From Hyalangium gracile (lineage in GTDB: Bacteria > Myxococcota > Myxococcia > Myxococcales > Myxococcaceae), in NCBI RefSeq assembly GCF_020103725.1, contig NZ_JAHXBG010000010.1, positions 333,659 to 397,658 on the forward strand: 64,000 nt of DNA. The letters run 5' to 3'. Positions 26,977-36,424 of this stretch are shown piece after piece. Positions within the stretch are counted from its first letter, which is position 1. Every line of letters starts with the position of its first letter. The notes beneath the pieces were generated by a model that was not told the DNA's origin, did not search any database, and was given only the letters and a program-made list of their open reading frames with translations. Position numbers and translations under genes: made by a program.

Positions 26977-27181
26977 CGCGCGGGAGACTCCTGAGAGAGG
27001 CCGGAAGCCAAGCCCGGCCGGGCTTGTGGCTGCGCAAGCTAGCAGTGCGGATACCCCATCGCACAGGCCACCACTCCTGAACCGGGTAGGTGTCTACCCG
27101 GCGCGCTTCCTTCGGGCCGGTTGGGAGCGCGGAGGGCACCCGGTCTAGGCTCGTCTCACGCAGTCGAGGCTTCCTTCCGTC

Positions 27182-30100
27182 ATGAAAGAGTCCGTCAACG
27201 CCGCTTCTCCCCTCTCCGAGGGGGAGGCCTCCACCCTCCACCGAGCCCCGAGCCAGAACACCCCGGCCTCGGACGAGTTCGCCACCACGCTGCACCCCAG
27301 CCAGCGGACGCCCTCCCAGGCGGGAGTGGACCCGCTCAGCTGGAACCTGCCGCTGGTGGATCGCGAGCGCTACCTGCTCGAGGGCGTCGTCGCCGAGGGC
27401 GGCCACGGCCGCATCCTCCGCGCGCAGGACCTCCACCTGGAGCGCGTGGTGGCGCTCAAGGAGCCCATCTCCACCGGCACCTCCACCCAGGGCCGCTTCC
27501 TGCGCGAGGCCCGCATCACCGCGCGCCTGCAGCACCCCTCCATCGTCCCGGTGTACGAGGCCGGCCGCTGGCCCGGGGGCGAGCCCTTCTACGCCATGAA
27601 GCTCGTCTCGGGGCGCTCCCTGGCCCGGCTCATCGAGTCGATGACCACCGTGGACGAGCGCCTGGCCGCGCTGCCCCACGTGCTCGCCGTGGCCGAGGCC
27701 ATGGCGTACGCCCACTGCGAGCGCGTCATCCACCGGGACCTCAAGCCCTCCAACGTGCTGGTGGGGGAGTACGGCGAGACGGTCGTCATTGACTGGGGCC
27801 TGGCCAAGGAGCTCGACGCGCCGGAGCCGGCCATCGAGGAGGAGGCCAGCCGCGCCGGCTCGCCGGAGACCGAGCGCACCCAGCTGGGCACGGTGATGGG
27901 CACGCCGGCGTACATGCCACCCGAGCAGGCCGCGGGCCAGCCCGTGGACGAGCGCGCGGACGTCTACGCGGTGGGCGCCATCCTCTACCACCTGCTGGCG
28001 GGCCGGGCGCCCTACCTGGGCACCACCTCGCAGGAGGTGCTCCAGCACGTGCTCCACGAGGAGCCCACGCCGCTGGGCACGCTCCAGCACTGTCTGCCCC
28101 AGGAGCTGCTGGACATCGCCTCCCGGGCCATGGCGAGAGATCCGGCGCGGCGCTACCCCAGCGCTCGCGAGCTGGCCGAGGACCTGCGCCGCTTCCAGGC
28201 GGGCCAGTACGTGCGGGCCCACCAGTACACGCTCTGGGAGAAGCTGGTGCGCCTGGTGCGCCAGCACCGCGGGGCCTTCGCCGTGGGCGGGGTGATGCTG
28301 GTGGTGCTGCTCCTGATGGCGGCCAGCGCCCACCGCCACATCATCCACGAGCGCGACATCGCCCAGCAGGAGCGGGATCTCGCCCGGCAGCGCCAGGCGG
28401 AGCTCACCCAGCGCGCCGACGAGCTCGTGCTGCTGCAGGCCCGCCACGCGTTCGAGGAGTCCCCGGACGGCGTCCTCGTCCAGCTCGACTCGCTCTCGCC
28501 CGACTTCCAGGACTGGGGGCGGGCTCGCATCCTCTCGGGTGAGGCTCAAGCGCAGGGCCTGCCCATGCGCCTGAAGGGCCACACCCACGCCATCAACCAC
28601 ATCGAGCTGTCTCCGGATGGCCGCGAGCTGGTCACCGCCAGCGACGACAAGACGATCCGGCTGTGGGACGCGCGCTCGGGGCAGGACCGCGTCGTGATGA
28701 CCTTCGACGACGAGGTGTGGAGGAGCTCCTTCTCCCATGACGGGCGCTACGTGGCCGCCGGTGGCAAGCAGGGCCTGGTGAAGGTGTGGGAGCGCTCCAC
28801 GGGCACCATCCGGGAGTTCGCGGGCCACAAGCTGCCGGTCATCTTCACCGCCTTCACTCCCGACGGGCGCTACCTCCTCTCGGCCGGCTACGACGGGAAG
28901 CTCCTCCGCTGGGACCTGGCCACGGGCACCTCCTTCCTGCTGGGCAGCCACGAGGGCGGCGTGCTGGACCTCCGGCTGATGCAGGGCGGAAGGTACCTGG
29001 TCTCCGCGGGGATGAAGGACCGGAGCGTCCGGCGCTGGGAGGTGGAGACGGGCGCGAGCGAGCTCCTCCTCGCCCACACGCGCTACCTCACCGCGCTGGC
29101 CACCTCCACGCGGGCCGAGGCCTTCGCCGTCGGCACCGACAACGGGAAGATCCTGCTGTGGGACTCGCCCACGGCGGCACCCCGGACGCTCGACAGCGGG
29201 AGCAGGTCCGTGAGCGTCGTGGCGCTCTCGCCGGACGGGCGCTACCTGGCGGCCCAGGCCTCCATGGACCCCATCCTGCTGTGGGACTTGAAGAGCGGCG
29301 GACCTCCGCGCTCGCTGCCGAGCGCCCCGAGCTGGAAGTGCACGCTCACCTTCTCCGAGGATGGCCGGTGGCTGGCGGCGGGCGGCAAGGACACCAAGGC
29401 CCGGGTGTGGGAGGTGGCCACCGGGCGGCTGCGCGTGCTGCATGGGGCACGGTCCACGGTCAGCTCGGTGGCCTTCTCGCAGGACGGCCAGTGGCTGGCG
29501 GCCGCCAGCCATGACGGGACGACGCGGCTCCACGAGCTGGCGGAGCGCTACCCGCTCACCGTGGCGAGCCACGGCGGGGCGCTCCCGGAGGAGGCCGTCT
29601 CCCTGGACTGGCGCCACGTCACCCCGTGGGAGATCCGCGAGCTCATGCGCGGCGTCGTCTCCGCCGCGGCCTTCACGCCGGATGGCCGCCACGTGCTCTC
29701 CGCCGGCAAGCGAGATGGCACGGTGCGCCTGTCCGCCCTGGACGGCACCCCGGCCCTGGTGACGAAGGCCCACGCTGGCGACATGACGGCCGCCTTCGTG
29801 CTGGAGGACGGCAGCCTGCTGGCCACGGCGGGACAGGACGGCTCGGTGGCGCTCTGGAACAGCCAGGGCCAGCGGACCCAGGAGCTGAAGGGCCCCACGG
29901 GCCGCATCGAGGCACTGACGCTCTCGGCGGACAGGGCGTGGGTGGCCGCGGGCCTCGCCGACGGCGAGCTCTGGCTGTGGAGCACGGCCACCGGCCAGGG
30001 GCGCTCCCTGGGCAGGCACGCCAAGAGCCCGCGCGCGCTGGCCTTCTCACCGGACCACCGCTCGCTGGCCTCGGGGAGCACGGATGGAGAGGTGCGCCTC

Positions 30101-30685
30101 TGGGAGCTGGCGAGCGGTGAAGGCCGCCACGTCTACAGCCACCAGCTGGAGGTGGTGGACGTGGAGTTCTCGCGGGATGGCCTGCAGCTGGCCTCCTCGA
30201 GCTCGGACCACACCGCCTGGGTGCAGCCGCTGCCCCTCGAGCTGGAGGGCAAGCCGCGCCCGGGCATCAGGAAGGACCTGAGCGGCACCGGCGTCGTCAC
30301 GATGCGCTTCTCTCCGGATGGGCGTGAGCTGCTCACCAGCAGCCTGGGCGATCACCTCGTGATGCGCACCCACCTGGCGGAGGACAGGCCGACTGGACAC
30401 CTGCTCGGCCACGCCGGCACCGTGCTGAGCCTGGCCTTCTCCCCGGACGGCCAGCGCATGGCCACCGCCAGCGCGGACGGCTCGGCACGGCTGTGGGACT
30501 TGCGCAGCGGCGAGAGCCGGGCCCTGCATGGACACCAGGGCCCCGTCCTCTGGGTGGCCTTCTCGCCGGATGGGCGGCAGGTGCTGTCGGCCGGCCAGGA
30601 CGGCACGGCGCGCGTGTGGCCGGATGATCTGCCGCTGGAGCCCCAGGCGCTGCGCGACTGGGTGCACGCTCAGGCCACGCGCTGA
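27182..30685 (+). CDS. Ser/Thr protein kinase fused to WD40 repeats
   Basis: 1167-aa protein. The kinase occupies about residues 60-340: Gly-rich loop AEGGHGRILRAQ, Lys in VVALKEP, catalytic loop VIHRDLKPSN near 184, DWGLAKE in place of DFG, and GTPAYMPPEQA before the APE region. One transmembrane helix (VGGVMLVVLLLMAAS, about 365-380) follows, then a short charged helix, then about a dozen WD40 blades with recurring FSPDGR, LWD and SADG units. Such kinases sense envelope or protein-complex signals; the WD40 part is predicted to lie outside the inner membrane. The substrate is unknown. Confidence 0.93.
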   Translation: MKESVNAASPLSEGEASTLHRAPSQNTPASDEFATTLHPSQRTPSQAGVDPLSWNLPLVDRERYLLEGVVAEGGHGRILRAQDLHLERVVALKEPISTGTSTQGRFLREARITARLQHPSIVPVYEAGRWPGGEPFYAMKLVSGRSLARLIESMTTVDERLAALPHVLAVAEAMAYAHCERVIHRDLKPSNVLVGEYGETVVIDWGLAKELDAPEPAIEEEASRAGSPETERTQLGTVMGTPAYMPPEQAAGQPVDERADVYAVGAILYHLLAGRAPYLGTTSQEVLQHVLHEEPTPLGTLQHCLPQELLDIASRAMARDPARRYPSARELAEDLRRFQAGQYVRAHQYTLWEKLVRLVRQHRGAFAVGGVMLVVLLLMAASAHRHIIHERDIAQQERDLARQRQAELTQRADELVLLQARHAFEESPDGVLVQLDSLSPDFQDWGRARILSGEAQAQGLPMRLKGHTHAINHIELSPDGRELVTASDDKTIRLWDARSGQDRVVMTFDDEVWRSSFSHDGRYVAAGGKQGLVKVWERSTGTIREFAGHKLPVIFTAFTPDGRYLLSAGYDGKLLRWDLATGTSFLLGSHEGGVLDLRLMQGGRYLVSAGMKDRSVRRWEVETGASELLLAHTRYLTALATSTRAEAFAVGTDNGKILLWDSPTAAPRTLDSGSRSVSVVALSPDGRYLAAQASMDPILLWDLKSGGPPRSLPSAPSWKCTLTFSEDGRWLAAGGKDTKARVWEVATGRLRVLHGARSTVSSVAFSQDGQWLAAASHDGTTRLHELAERYPLTVASHGGALPEEAVSLDWRHVTPWEIRELMRGVVSAAAFTPDGRHVLSAGKRDGTVRLSALDGTPALVTKAHAGDMTAAFVLEDGSLLATAGQDGSVALWNSQGQRTQELKGPTGRIEALTLSADRAWVAAGLADGELWLWSTATGQGRSLGRHAKSPRALAFSPDHRSLASGSTDGEVRLWELASGEGRHVYSHQLEVVDVEFSRDGLQLASSSSDHTAWVQPLPLELEGKPRPGIRKDLSGTGVVTMRFSPDGRELLTSSLGDHLVMRTHLAEDRPTGHLLGHAGTVLSLAFSPDGQRMATASADGSARLWDLRSGESRALHGHQGPVLWVAFSPDGRQVLSAGQDGTARVWPDDLPLEPQALRDWVHAQATR

Positions 30686-30695
30686 GGCGAGCGGC

Positions 30696-31163
30696 TCAGG
30701 CCATGGCCTGGGGCTGCTCCAGCTCCAGGGGCATGGCGGGCTCGCGAGTGCCCGGCTCCTCCAGGCGCCGGACCCGGCGGATGCGCGAGACGATGCGCAG
30801 CGCCTCCAGCTCCGTCTCGGCGAACTCCACGTCCACGCGCCACGCCCCGGTGAAGTAGAGCGCGATGACGATCGCCTTGGTGATGGCGCGCTGGAGCGCG
30901 TCGGCCCCCACGTAGATGAGGCCGTGGAACCACTCCGCGCGCAGGTTCTGGGAGAGGTGCTCCCGCGCCGCCTTGTCGATGGTGGAGCCGGAGACATCCG
31001 AGATGACGAAGATGGGTCGCTCCGCGGCGGCCTCCTGGAAGATGGTCAGCACGTTGTCGACATCCTCGATCCGAGTGGGGCCGCGCCACGTCAGGCGCAG
31101 CAGGTCCGGAGCCTCCCAGCGAGCGCTGTGGGTGCCGAACGTCCACTCCTTGATCACGCTCAT
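30696..31163 (-). CDS. STAS/SpoIIAA-like small protein
   Basis: 155-aa soluble protein. Alternating strands and helices (LLRLTWRGPTRIEDVDNVLT; PIFVISDVSGSTIDKAAREH; IVIALYFTG) suggest the SpoIIAA/STAS-like fold, but this is a pattern judgement rather than a firm family match. The start at 31163 is supported by GGGAGGG upstream. It converges on the kinase-WD40 gene with a 10-base gap. Confidence 0.55.
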   Translation of the reverse strand: MSVIKEWTFGTHSARWEAPDLLRLTWRGPTRIEDVDNVLTIFQEAAAERPIFVISDVSGSTIDKAAREHLSQNLRAEWFHGLIYVGADALQRAITKAIVIALYFTGAWRVDVEFAETELEALRIVSRIRRVRRLEEPGTREPAMPLELEQPQAMA

Positions 31164-31368
31164 CGCATCCCTCCCCGTCAGTCCCAGGAATCTAGGAATG
31201 AGGCGCAAGCCTCCAAGGGGGGCCCCCGCGGGACAGTGGATCCGCCTTCTCCGGTGTGGAGTGCTGGAGGATCCAGGTGCTCAGCCCATGACAGAAGGGC
31301 TCGGGCCTTCACGAGGAGTGAGGAGGACTGCGACGCGGCGGGAGCCCGCCAGCGCCCGCATGAACGAA

Positions 31369-31407
31369 GCCCCCGCGCCAGACCTGGGGACAGGTCCGAC
31401 CGGGGGC
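31369..31407 (-). terminator. nested hairpin downstream of the FKBP gene
   Basis: Inner stem GACCTG/CAGGTC closes a GGGA loop; outer stem GCCCCCG/CGGGGGC encloses it. It lies about 55 bases after the FKBP stop on the minus strand. A long U-run is absent, so termination is plausible but not proven. Confidence 0.4.
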
Positions 31408-31462
31408 CTCGGGGACTCGGCGCCGGCTGACGCTCAGGGGCGGCGGCGGGCGCGGAGGGCTG

Positions 31463-32320
31463 CTACTTGGTGGGCGCGCCCGCGGGCTTGCCCTGGGCCG
31501 GCGGGGTGGCCGACTTGCCGGGGGGCGGGGTGCCCGGGGTGTTCATCGGCATGGGCGAGGTGGGAGGCGCCATGCCCTGGGTGACGTCCAGCAGCTCCAC
31601 CTCGAAGACGAGCGTGGATCCGCCCGGGATGTTCGGCGGAGCGCCGCGGTCGCCATAGGCGAGATCCGACGGGCACACCAGGCGGGCCTTGGTGCCCACC
31701 TTCATCATCTGCACACCCTCCGTCCAGCAGCGGATGACGCCGTTGAGCGGGAAGGTGGCGGGCTCGTTGCGCTTGTAGGAGCTGTCGAACTCCGTGCCGT
31801 CGATGAGGGTGCCCCGGTAGTTCACCTTCACGATGTCCGAGGACTTGGGCTGGGCGCCGGTGCCGGCCGTCAGCTCCTTGTAGACCATGCCGGACTCGGT
31901 CTTCTTGGCGCCCTCCTCCTTGGCGGCCTGCTCCAGGAAGGCCTTGCCCTTCTCCTTCTCACCGGAGGCCTTGGCCGACTGGCGGGTGGTGTGGAGCGCG
32001 GAGATCTTCGGCCCGTACTGCTCGATCTCCACGGCGGGCTTCTCGCCCTTGACCTGGGCGGAGATGCCGGCCTTGACGTACTCGAGCTCCTCGGCGCTCA
32101 GGCCGAAGCCGGTGATGCTCCGGCCGATGGAGAGGCCCAGCGCGTACAGCGTCTTCTGGTCCTCGGTCTGCGGGTTGGCGGCCGTGCCCGAGCCACCGCT
32201 CGCGCTCGCGCTCGCGCCCGTGGTCGCACCCGCCGAGCCACCCTCGGCGCCTTTGTTCTCCGCGGGCTTGTTGCAGCCGGCCAACGCCAGCGCACCCGCC
32301 AGTATCCAGATCTTCCGCAT
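31463..32320 (-). CDS. FKBP-type peptidyl-prolyl isomerase, lipoprotein
   Basis: 285-aa lipoprotein (lipobox LALAGC). After a Gly/Ser/Ala linker comes a helical FKBP N-terminal dimerisation domain (LYALGLSIGRSITGFGLSAE, KGKAFLEQAAKEEG) and then the FKBP domain (VKVNYRGTLIDGTEFDSSY, GVIRCWTEGVQMMKVG, LAYGDRGAPPNIPGGSTLVF). This is the Mip/FkpA architecture: an envelope chaperone catalysing proline isomerisation. The Pro/Gly-rich tail of about 40 residues is extra. AGGCGAGGAC precedes the ATG. Confidence 0.94.
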   Translation of the reverse strand: MRKIWILAGALALAGCNKPAENKGAEGGSAGATTGASASASGGSGTAANPQTEDQKTLYALGLSIGRSITGFGLSAEELEYVKAGISAQVKGEKPAVEIEQYGPKISALHTTRQSAKASGEKEKGKAFLEQAAKEEGAKKTESGMVYKELTAGTGAQPKSSDIVKVNYRGTLIDGTEFDSSYKRNEPATFPLNGVIRCWTEGVQMMKVGTKARLVCPSDLAYGDRGAPPNIPGGSTLVFEVELLDVTQGMAPPTSPMPMNTPGTPPPGKSATPPAQGKPAGAPTK

Positions 32321-32502
32321 GTCCTCGCCTTTCCTTGCTGCAGGGGCAGCGTGGGAACGCTGCCAGCAGGGGCCACTTACTACAGAACGAGGCGAGGCTC
32401 GCGCTTTCCGACCATCTTCCTGTCGGGTGTGCTGCCCTCCGGCTGGCCGGGAGCCGCCGCCCTGGCAGGCCCACCCCGGGCTCCTCGGGGCGGCTGGGGC
32501 GC

Positions 32503-32760
32503 TCAGCGCTTGGAGGAGAGCGCCTGGGAGATCAGCAGCAGGACGATGGCGCCGACGATGGAGCCGATCCAGCTGGAGGGGGAGGGGCTCTTCCAGTTGC
32601 CGCCCCAGATGAGGGCGGACATGACGCCGCCGACGAAGGAGCCACCGACGCCCAGCAGGGTGGTGCGGATGAAGCCCATGTTCTGCTGGCCGGGCATGAC
32701 GAAGCGGGCGATCAGGCCCACGATGAAGCCGAAGACGACCCAGCTACACAACGACATCAT
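32503..32760 (-). CDS. GlsB/YeaQ/YmgE family membrane protein
   Basis: 85-aa protein with three hydrophobic helices. FIVGLIARFVMPGQQNMG, LLGVGGSFVGGV and IGSIVGAIVLLLI are the family signature (transglycosylase-associated / GlsB). These small inner-membrane proteins are often stress-induced. It is the usual size for the family and has no coupled neighbour. Confidence 0.92.
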   Translation of the reverse strand: MMSLCSWVVFGFIVGLIARFVMPGQQNMGFIRTTLLGVGGSFVGGVMSALIWGGNWKSPSPSSWIGSIVGAIVLLLISQALSSKR

Positions 32761-32903
32761 GACGTCTCCTCCCAGGCGCGGGGACAGCCCGCACGGGTGC
32801 TTCCACCCACAGCCACCGAGTCTGCCCCACTCTCCCCCGCGGTGCGAGGGGAGAGGTCCAGCCCGGGTGGCACAGGCTGAACGAAAAGCGTGAGCCCATC
32901 GAA

Positions 32904-33392
32904 TCAGGGCTTGCCTGCTTGCTGCCGGGCACGAAGTGCCAGCAGCTCACGTTCGACGAGGCGGTCCTTGTCTCGCCCGAGGTGATGCTTGACGGTGATG
33001 AGATCGTCCAGGCTGATGATGCGGCAGGGACGTCCATAAAGCTCCAGGGTGGTCGCTCTGGCCGCTACCTGTTCATAGGAGCCCACGGGTACGACCTCCG
33101 ACAAGACGTCCAGACGGCCCAGGTCCGTCAGCAGGTACAGGTTGCGGTTCGCGGAGAGCTCCGCGGCAGTCTCCGTCACGGGGCGCTTCGGTACGGCGAG
33201 CGCATACCTTGGATGGAGCGAACCGAGTGCAGTCAGCAGTCGCGAGAGGTTCTCCTCCCGGAAGGAGGCCGTGACGTCGAAGTCCTGTGTGAAGGTCGCC
33301 GAGCCATAGGCGATGGCGGCCACGCCCCCGATGATGACGAACTCCACCTCCGCATCGAGCAGCAGGCGAAGGAGCTCAGGAGTCCGTTGCAT
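32904..33392 (-). CDS. nucleotidyltransferase-fold protein, second gene of a pair
   Basis: 162-aa protein. FVIIGGVAAIAYGSATFTQDFDV near residues 18-40 is a minimal nucleotidyltransferase start (GG-A-xx-G...T.DxD), and LITVKHHLGRDKDRLVERELL follows the usual helical end of the DUF6036/AbiEii-like group. Its start overlaps the upstream small gene by 17 bases. Two-gene arrangements of this kind are often toxin-antitoxin modules, but here that is inference; a DNA-repair or RNA-modifying role is not excluded. Confidence 0.72.
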   Translation of the reverse strand: MQRTPELLRLLLDAEVEFVIIGGVAAIAYGSATFTQDFDVTASFREENLSRLLTALGSLHPRYALAVPKRPVTETAAELSANRNLYLLTDLGRLDVLSEVVPVGSYEQVAARATTLELYGRPCRIISLDDLITVKHHLGRDKDRLVERELLALRARQQAGKP

Positions 33393-33582
33393 CGTCAGGG
33401 ACTCCCTTGGGGCGCAGCGCCTCGTACAGCTCCGTCATCCGCTGCAGCTGCTCGATTCGCTCGGTCGGAGTCAGGCGTAGGTTCTCCTCGAGCAGCGAGA
33501 CGTCCACTCCCTCCTCGATGGCGGCGTCCCAGTCCGGCCCATAGCTTGGAAACGCTTGCCGAAGCATCTCGCGTGCATCCAT
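33376..33582 (-). CDS. small helical protein paired with a nucleotidyltransferase
   Basis: 68-aa acidic helical protein (MDAREMLRQAFPSYGPDWDA; LLEENLRLTPTERIEQLQRM). It overlaps the next gene by 17 bases. LTPxERIEQLxxM is common in small partner proteins of nucleotidyltransferases. An antitoxin or scaffold role is possible. A longer open frame to 33696 lacks support. Confidence 0.6.
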   Translation of the reverse strand: MDAREMLRQAFPSYGPDWDAAIEEGVDVSLLEENLRLTPTERIEQLQRMTELYEALRPKGVPDDATDS

Positions 33583-33635
33583 CTGAAAAGTGTAAGTCGA
33601 AGTGACCGGCCTGCTCCACAGGAAGGCCTCCCTCC

Positions 33636-36380
33636 TCAGTAACGACGGAGGAAGGCGGTGATTGCAGGACCGTTGCGCTCCCACATGGCGGCGCACAGCT
33701 CCGCGCGCTCCAGCGCCCGGGCCAGGACCAGCGGCCCTCCATCCACGCGGCTCGCTCGCGGAGTGAAGAAGGCCCGGGCGTCCTCCACCGAGGCCTTGTC
33801 ACAGAAGAAGCCCGGCGCTCCGAACAGCAGCTGCGAGGCCTCCATCGACGTGAGCTGCCCGGCCAGCGTGTCGAAGTGCTCCTTCACGAAGACGTAGGCC
33901 AGCGCTCGCGTCTCGCGCGAGGCCAGGGCGGTGAACAGCAGCCCTCGGCCATCGCGTGGCGCGAAGCTCCCATCCACCAGCAGCGTCAGCGCCTGCTTCG
34001 CCAGCGCCGGCTCCCGGAAGCTCCCGAGCGCGGAGAGCAGCTGTGCCCGATCCTCGGGCTGCTCCGCCTTCCGGGCCTGCGCCACCAGGGCATCGAAGAA
34101 GGCCTTGTCTCCGGCGGAGGCCGCCACGTGCAGCACCGGCGACACGAGATCCGGATCCACCTTCGTGCCGTCCTTCAGCCACGCCTTCGCCAGCGAGAGC
34201 GCCTCGGAGACGAGCACCGGATCCTCGCCTCCCATGGCCGCCATGGTGACGAGCATGCTCCGGAGCTCCCGGGTGTCCTCGCTCTCCCCGGGCCGTGTCC
34301 TCCAGCCCAGCGCCCGCGCCCGCTCGCTCAGCAGCGTGCGCACCAGTCGCCGGTAGCGCGGGAGCCACTCGTCCGGCAGCGCGTCGGGGCGCAGCAGGCC
34401 CAGCATCGACAGCCCGGCCTCCGTGGAGGAGCGGTCCGGCTCCTTCAGCAGTCCGGGCATCATCCCGAGCGCCTCGTCCAGCGGCAGCCGGCCCGTGCTG
34501 GCGAACGCGCGCAGGTCGGCGAGGAAGGCGCCGCGCTCGCGGGCCGTGAGCGGCTTCAGCTGTGCCTTCACGAGCTTCTGACGGAGCGGCTCGCTGTAGG
34601 CCACGCGGTAGTAGCCCCGCGCCTCCTCGTTGGCGGAGACCCAGGCGGGGCACGCCTTCGCCTCGGACAGGACGAGCTCTCCCGCGGGCTCGGTCAGCAG
34701 CGTGCACGCCCGGCCCTGGGCGCTGCCCGTGCCGTAGCGGACACAGACGGGGATGTGCCACCGCTGCGCCGGAAGGGTGGTGCCCCGCGGAGCCTCGCGG
34801 GTGAAGAAGCGGGACTGGGAGAGCTTCAGCCGCGGCACCTGCCCCTGGGCACACTCCAGCTCCACCGAGACGAGCGGAGCGCCGGGCTGTTCGAGGAAGG
34901 TGCTCATCGCGGCGCCCACGTCGCGCCCGGCCTCCGCGCTGAGCGCGGCGAACAGATCCGCGGCGGTGGCGGTGCCCCAGGCGTGCTCCCGCACGTAGCG
35001 TCGGATGCCGCGCCGGAAGGCCTCCTCGCCCATCCACCGCTCGAACATGCCGAGCACGGCAGAGCCCTTGAAATAGGTGGTGGTGGTGTCGAAGGCGCTC
35101 TCGAAGTCGGTGCGGGAGGTGACGGGCTGGCGGAGCGCGCGGGAGGAGGCGAGCCCGTCGGTCCCCAGGGCCGCGATGAGCTCCCACAGGCGCTCCTGGG
35201 ACTCCTTCCACGTGGGCTCCAGCTGGTCGATGAGCTTCGCCTCGAGCCAGCTGGCGGAGGCCTCGTTGAGCCACAGGTCGTCCCACCACGCCATGGTGAC
35301 GTAGTCACCGAACCAGTAGTGGGCCAGCTCGTGGATGGCGATACGCGAGTAGTTCTGCCGCCGCGCGAGCGTCTCCTCCCCGGGAGGAATCAGCGTCAGC
35401 GTCCGATCGAGCGCCACGATTCCCGGGTGCTCCAGCGTCCCCTCGGGCCGCGGCACCACGGCGACGTCGAGCTTGCCGAAGGGGTACTCCATGTCGAAGT
35501 AGTCCTCGAGCGCGGTGACGAGGCGCGGTGTGGCCTTCAGGGCATAGCCCAGCTCCTCGCGGTGGCCCTGGGGGAGGACGAAGCGCAGCGGCGTGCGAGC
35601 CCGGCCGAAGGTGCCCCCGTCCACCACGTCGAAGGGCCCGACGACGAAGGCGACCAGGTAGCTGGGCAGCGGCTTCGACTCGGCGAAGGTGACGGTCTTC
35701 AGCCCCTCGGCGCTCGGAGGGCTCTCGGACTCGATGGGCGGGTTGGCGAGCGCCACGTCCCCCGCGCGCACTCGCAGCGTGAGGCGCCAGGGTGTCTTGA
35801 ACTGGGGCTCGTCGAAGCACGGGAAGACGCGGCGGGCATCCACGGGCTGGAAGTAGGTATAGGCGTACCAGACACCCTTCTCCTGCTCGCGGTAGAGGCC
35901 CCGAGAGCGCTCCTTGTCGATGAGGCCCTCATAGGAGAGCGAGAGGCGGGCGGGCCCGGGCCCCACGGGTCGCTCGAAGGCGAAGCCCACGAAGTCGGCA
36001 CCACCGGGCACGACACGAGCGGCCACAGTGGCGCCTCCGAGCGACAGCCGCGCGGAGGACACCTTCAGGTCGGTGGCATTGAGCCAGAGCAGCGAGCTGG
36101 CCTCGGTCAACTCCAGGTCGATGTCGATCTTCCCCTGGAAGGTGTCCTGGGTGGGAACGACGGTGAGCTCGACGCTGTAGCGCAGGGGACGCGCGTTCTT
36201 CGGCAGGCGCAGTTCGGGCGGAGTGGGCGCCGCGGGTGGCTCGGCCGGAGCGGGCGTCTTCTCCGCGACGAGAGCCTGAGGGCCTGCGGACTCGGAAGCG
36301 GGCGCCGTGGTGGCGCAACCCGTCCACCCGAGGGCAAGCAGGATCCACAGCAGGAGTCGAAACGAAGGGAGCGTCCTCAT
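33636..36380 (-). CDS. M1 family aminopeptidase, lipoprotein
   Basis: 914-aa zinc peptidase. The lipoprotein signal is MRTLPSFRLLLWILLALGWTGC. The active site reads IAIHELAHYWFGDYVTMAWW followed by LWLNEASASWLE, giving HExxH-x18-E. The substrate-anchoring GAMEN segment appears as GTLEHPGI, a divergent form. An N-terminal beta domain and a large C-terminal helical domain complete the M1 layout. Surface anchoring suggests nutrient peptide processing. The start at 36380 is chosen by the signal peptide. Confidence 0.92.
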   Translation of the reverse strand: MRTLPSFRLLLWILLALGWTGCATTAPASESAGPQALVAEKTPAPAEPPAAPTPPELRLPKNARPLRYSVELTVVPTQDTFQGKIDIDLELTEASSLLWLNATDLKVSSARLSLGGATVAARVVPGGADFVGFAFERPVGPGPARLSLSYEGLIDKERSRGLYREQEKGVWYAYTYFQPVDARRVFPCFDEPQFKTPWRLTLRVRAGDVALANPPIESESPPSAEGLKTVTFAESKPLPSYLVAFVVGPFDVVDGGTFGRARTPLRFVLPQGHREELGYALKATPRLVTALEDYFDMEYPFGKLDVAVVPRPEGTLEHPGIVALDRTLTLIPPGEETLARRQNYSRIAIHELAHYWFGDYVTMAWWDDLWLNEASASWLEAKLIDQLEPTWKESQERLWELIAALGTDGLASSRALRQPVTSRTDFESAFDTTTTYFKGSAVLGMFERWMGEEAFRRGIRRYVREHAWGTATAADLFAALSAEAGRDVGAAMSTFLEQPGAPLVSVELECAQGQVPRLKLSQSRFFTREAPRGTTLPAQRWHIPVCVRYGTGSAQGRACTLLTEPAGELVLSEAKACPAWVSANEEARGYYRVAYSEPLRQKLVKAQLKPLTARERGAFLADLRAFASTGRLPLDEALGMMPGLLKEPDRSSTEAGLSMLGLLRPDALPDEWLPRYRRLVRTLLSERARALGWRTRPGESEDTRELRSMLVTMAAMGGEDPVLVSEALSLAKAWLKDGTKVDPDLVSPVLHVAASAGDKAFFDALVAQARKAEQPEDRAQLLSALGSFREPALAKQALTLLVDGSFAPRDGRGLLFTALASRETRALAYVFVKEHFDTLAGQLTSMEASQLLFGAPGFFCDKASVEDARAFFTPRASRVDGGPLVLARALERAELCAAMWERNGPAITAFLRRY

Positions 36381-36424
36381 GAGGACCTGTTCTACCCCTC
36401 TGCCCATGTCATTCCGAAAAGTTC

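Noticed and set aside
26858..30019. 1053-codon open frame on the minus strand opposite the kinase-WD40 gene
   Set aside because: Shadow of high-GC codon bias; its predicted protein is low-complexity His/Arg/Gly-rich with no family features, and the plus-strand gene is certain.
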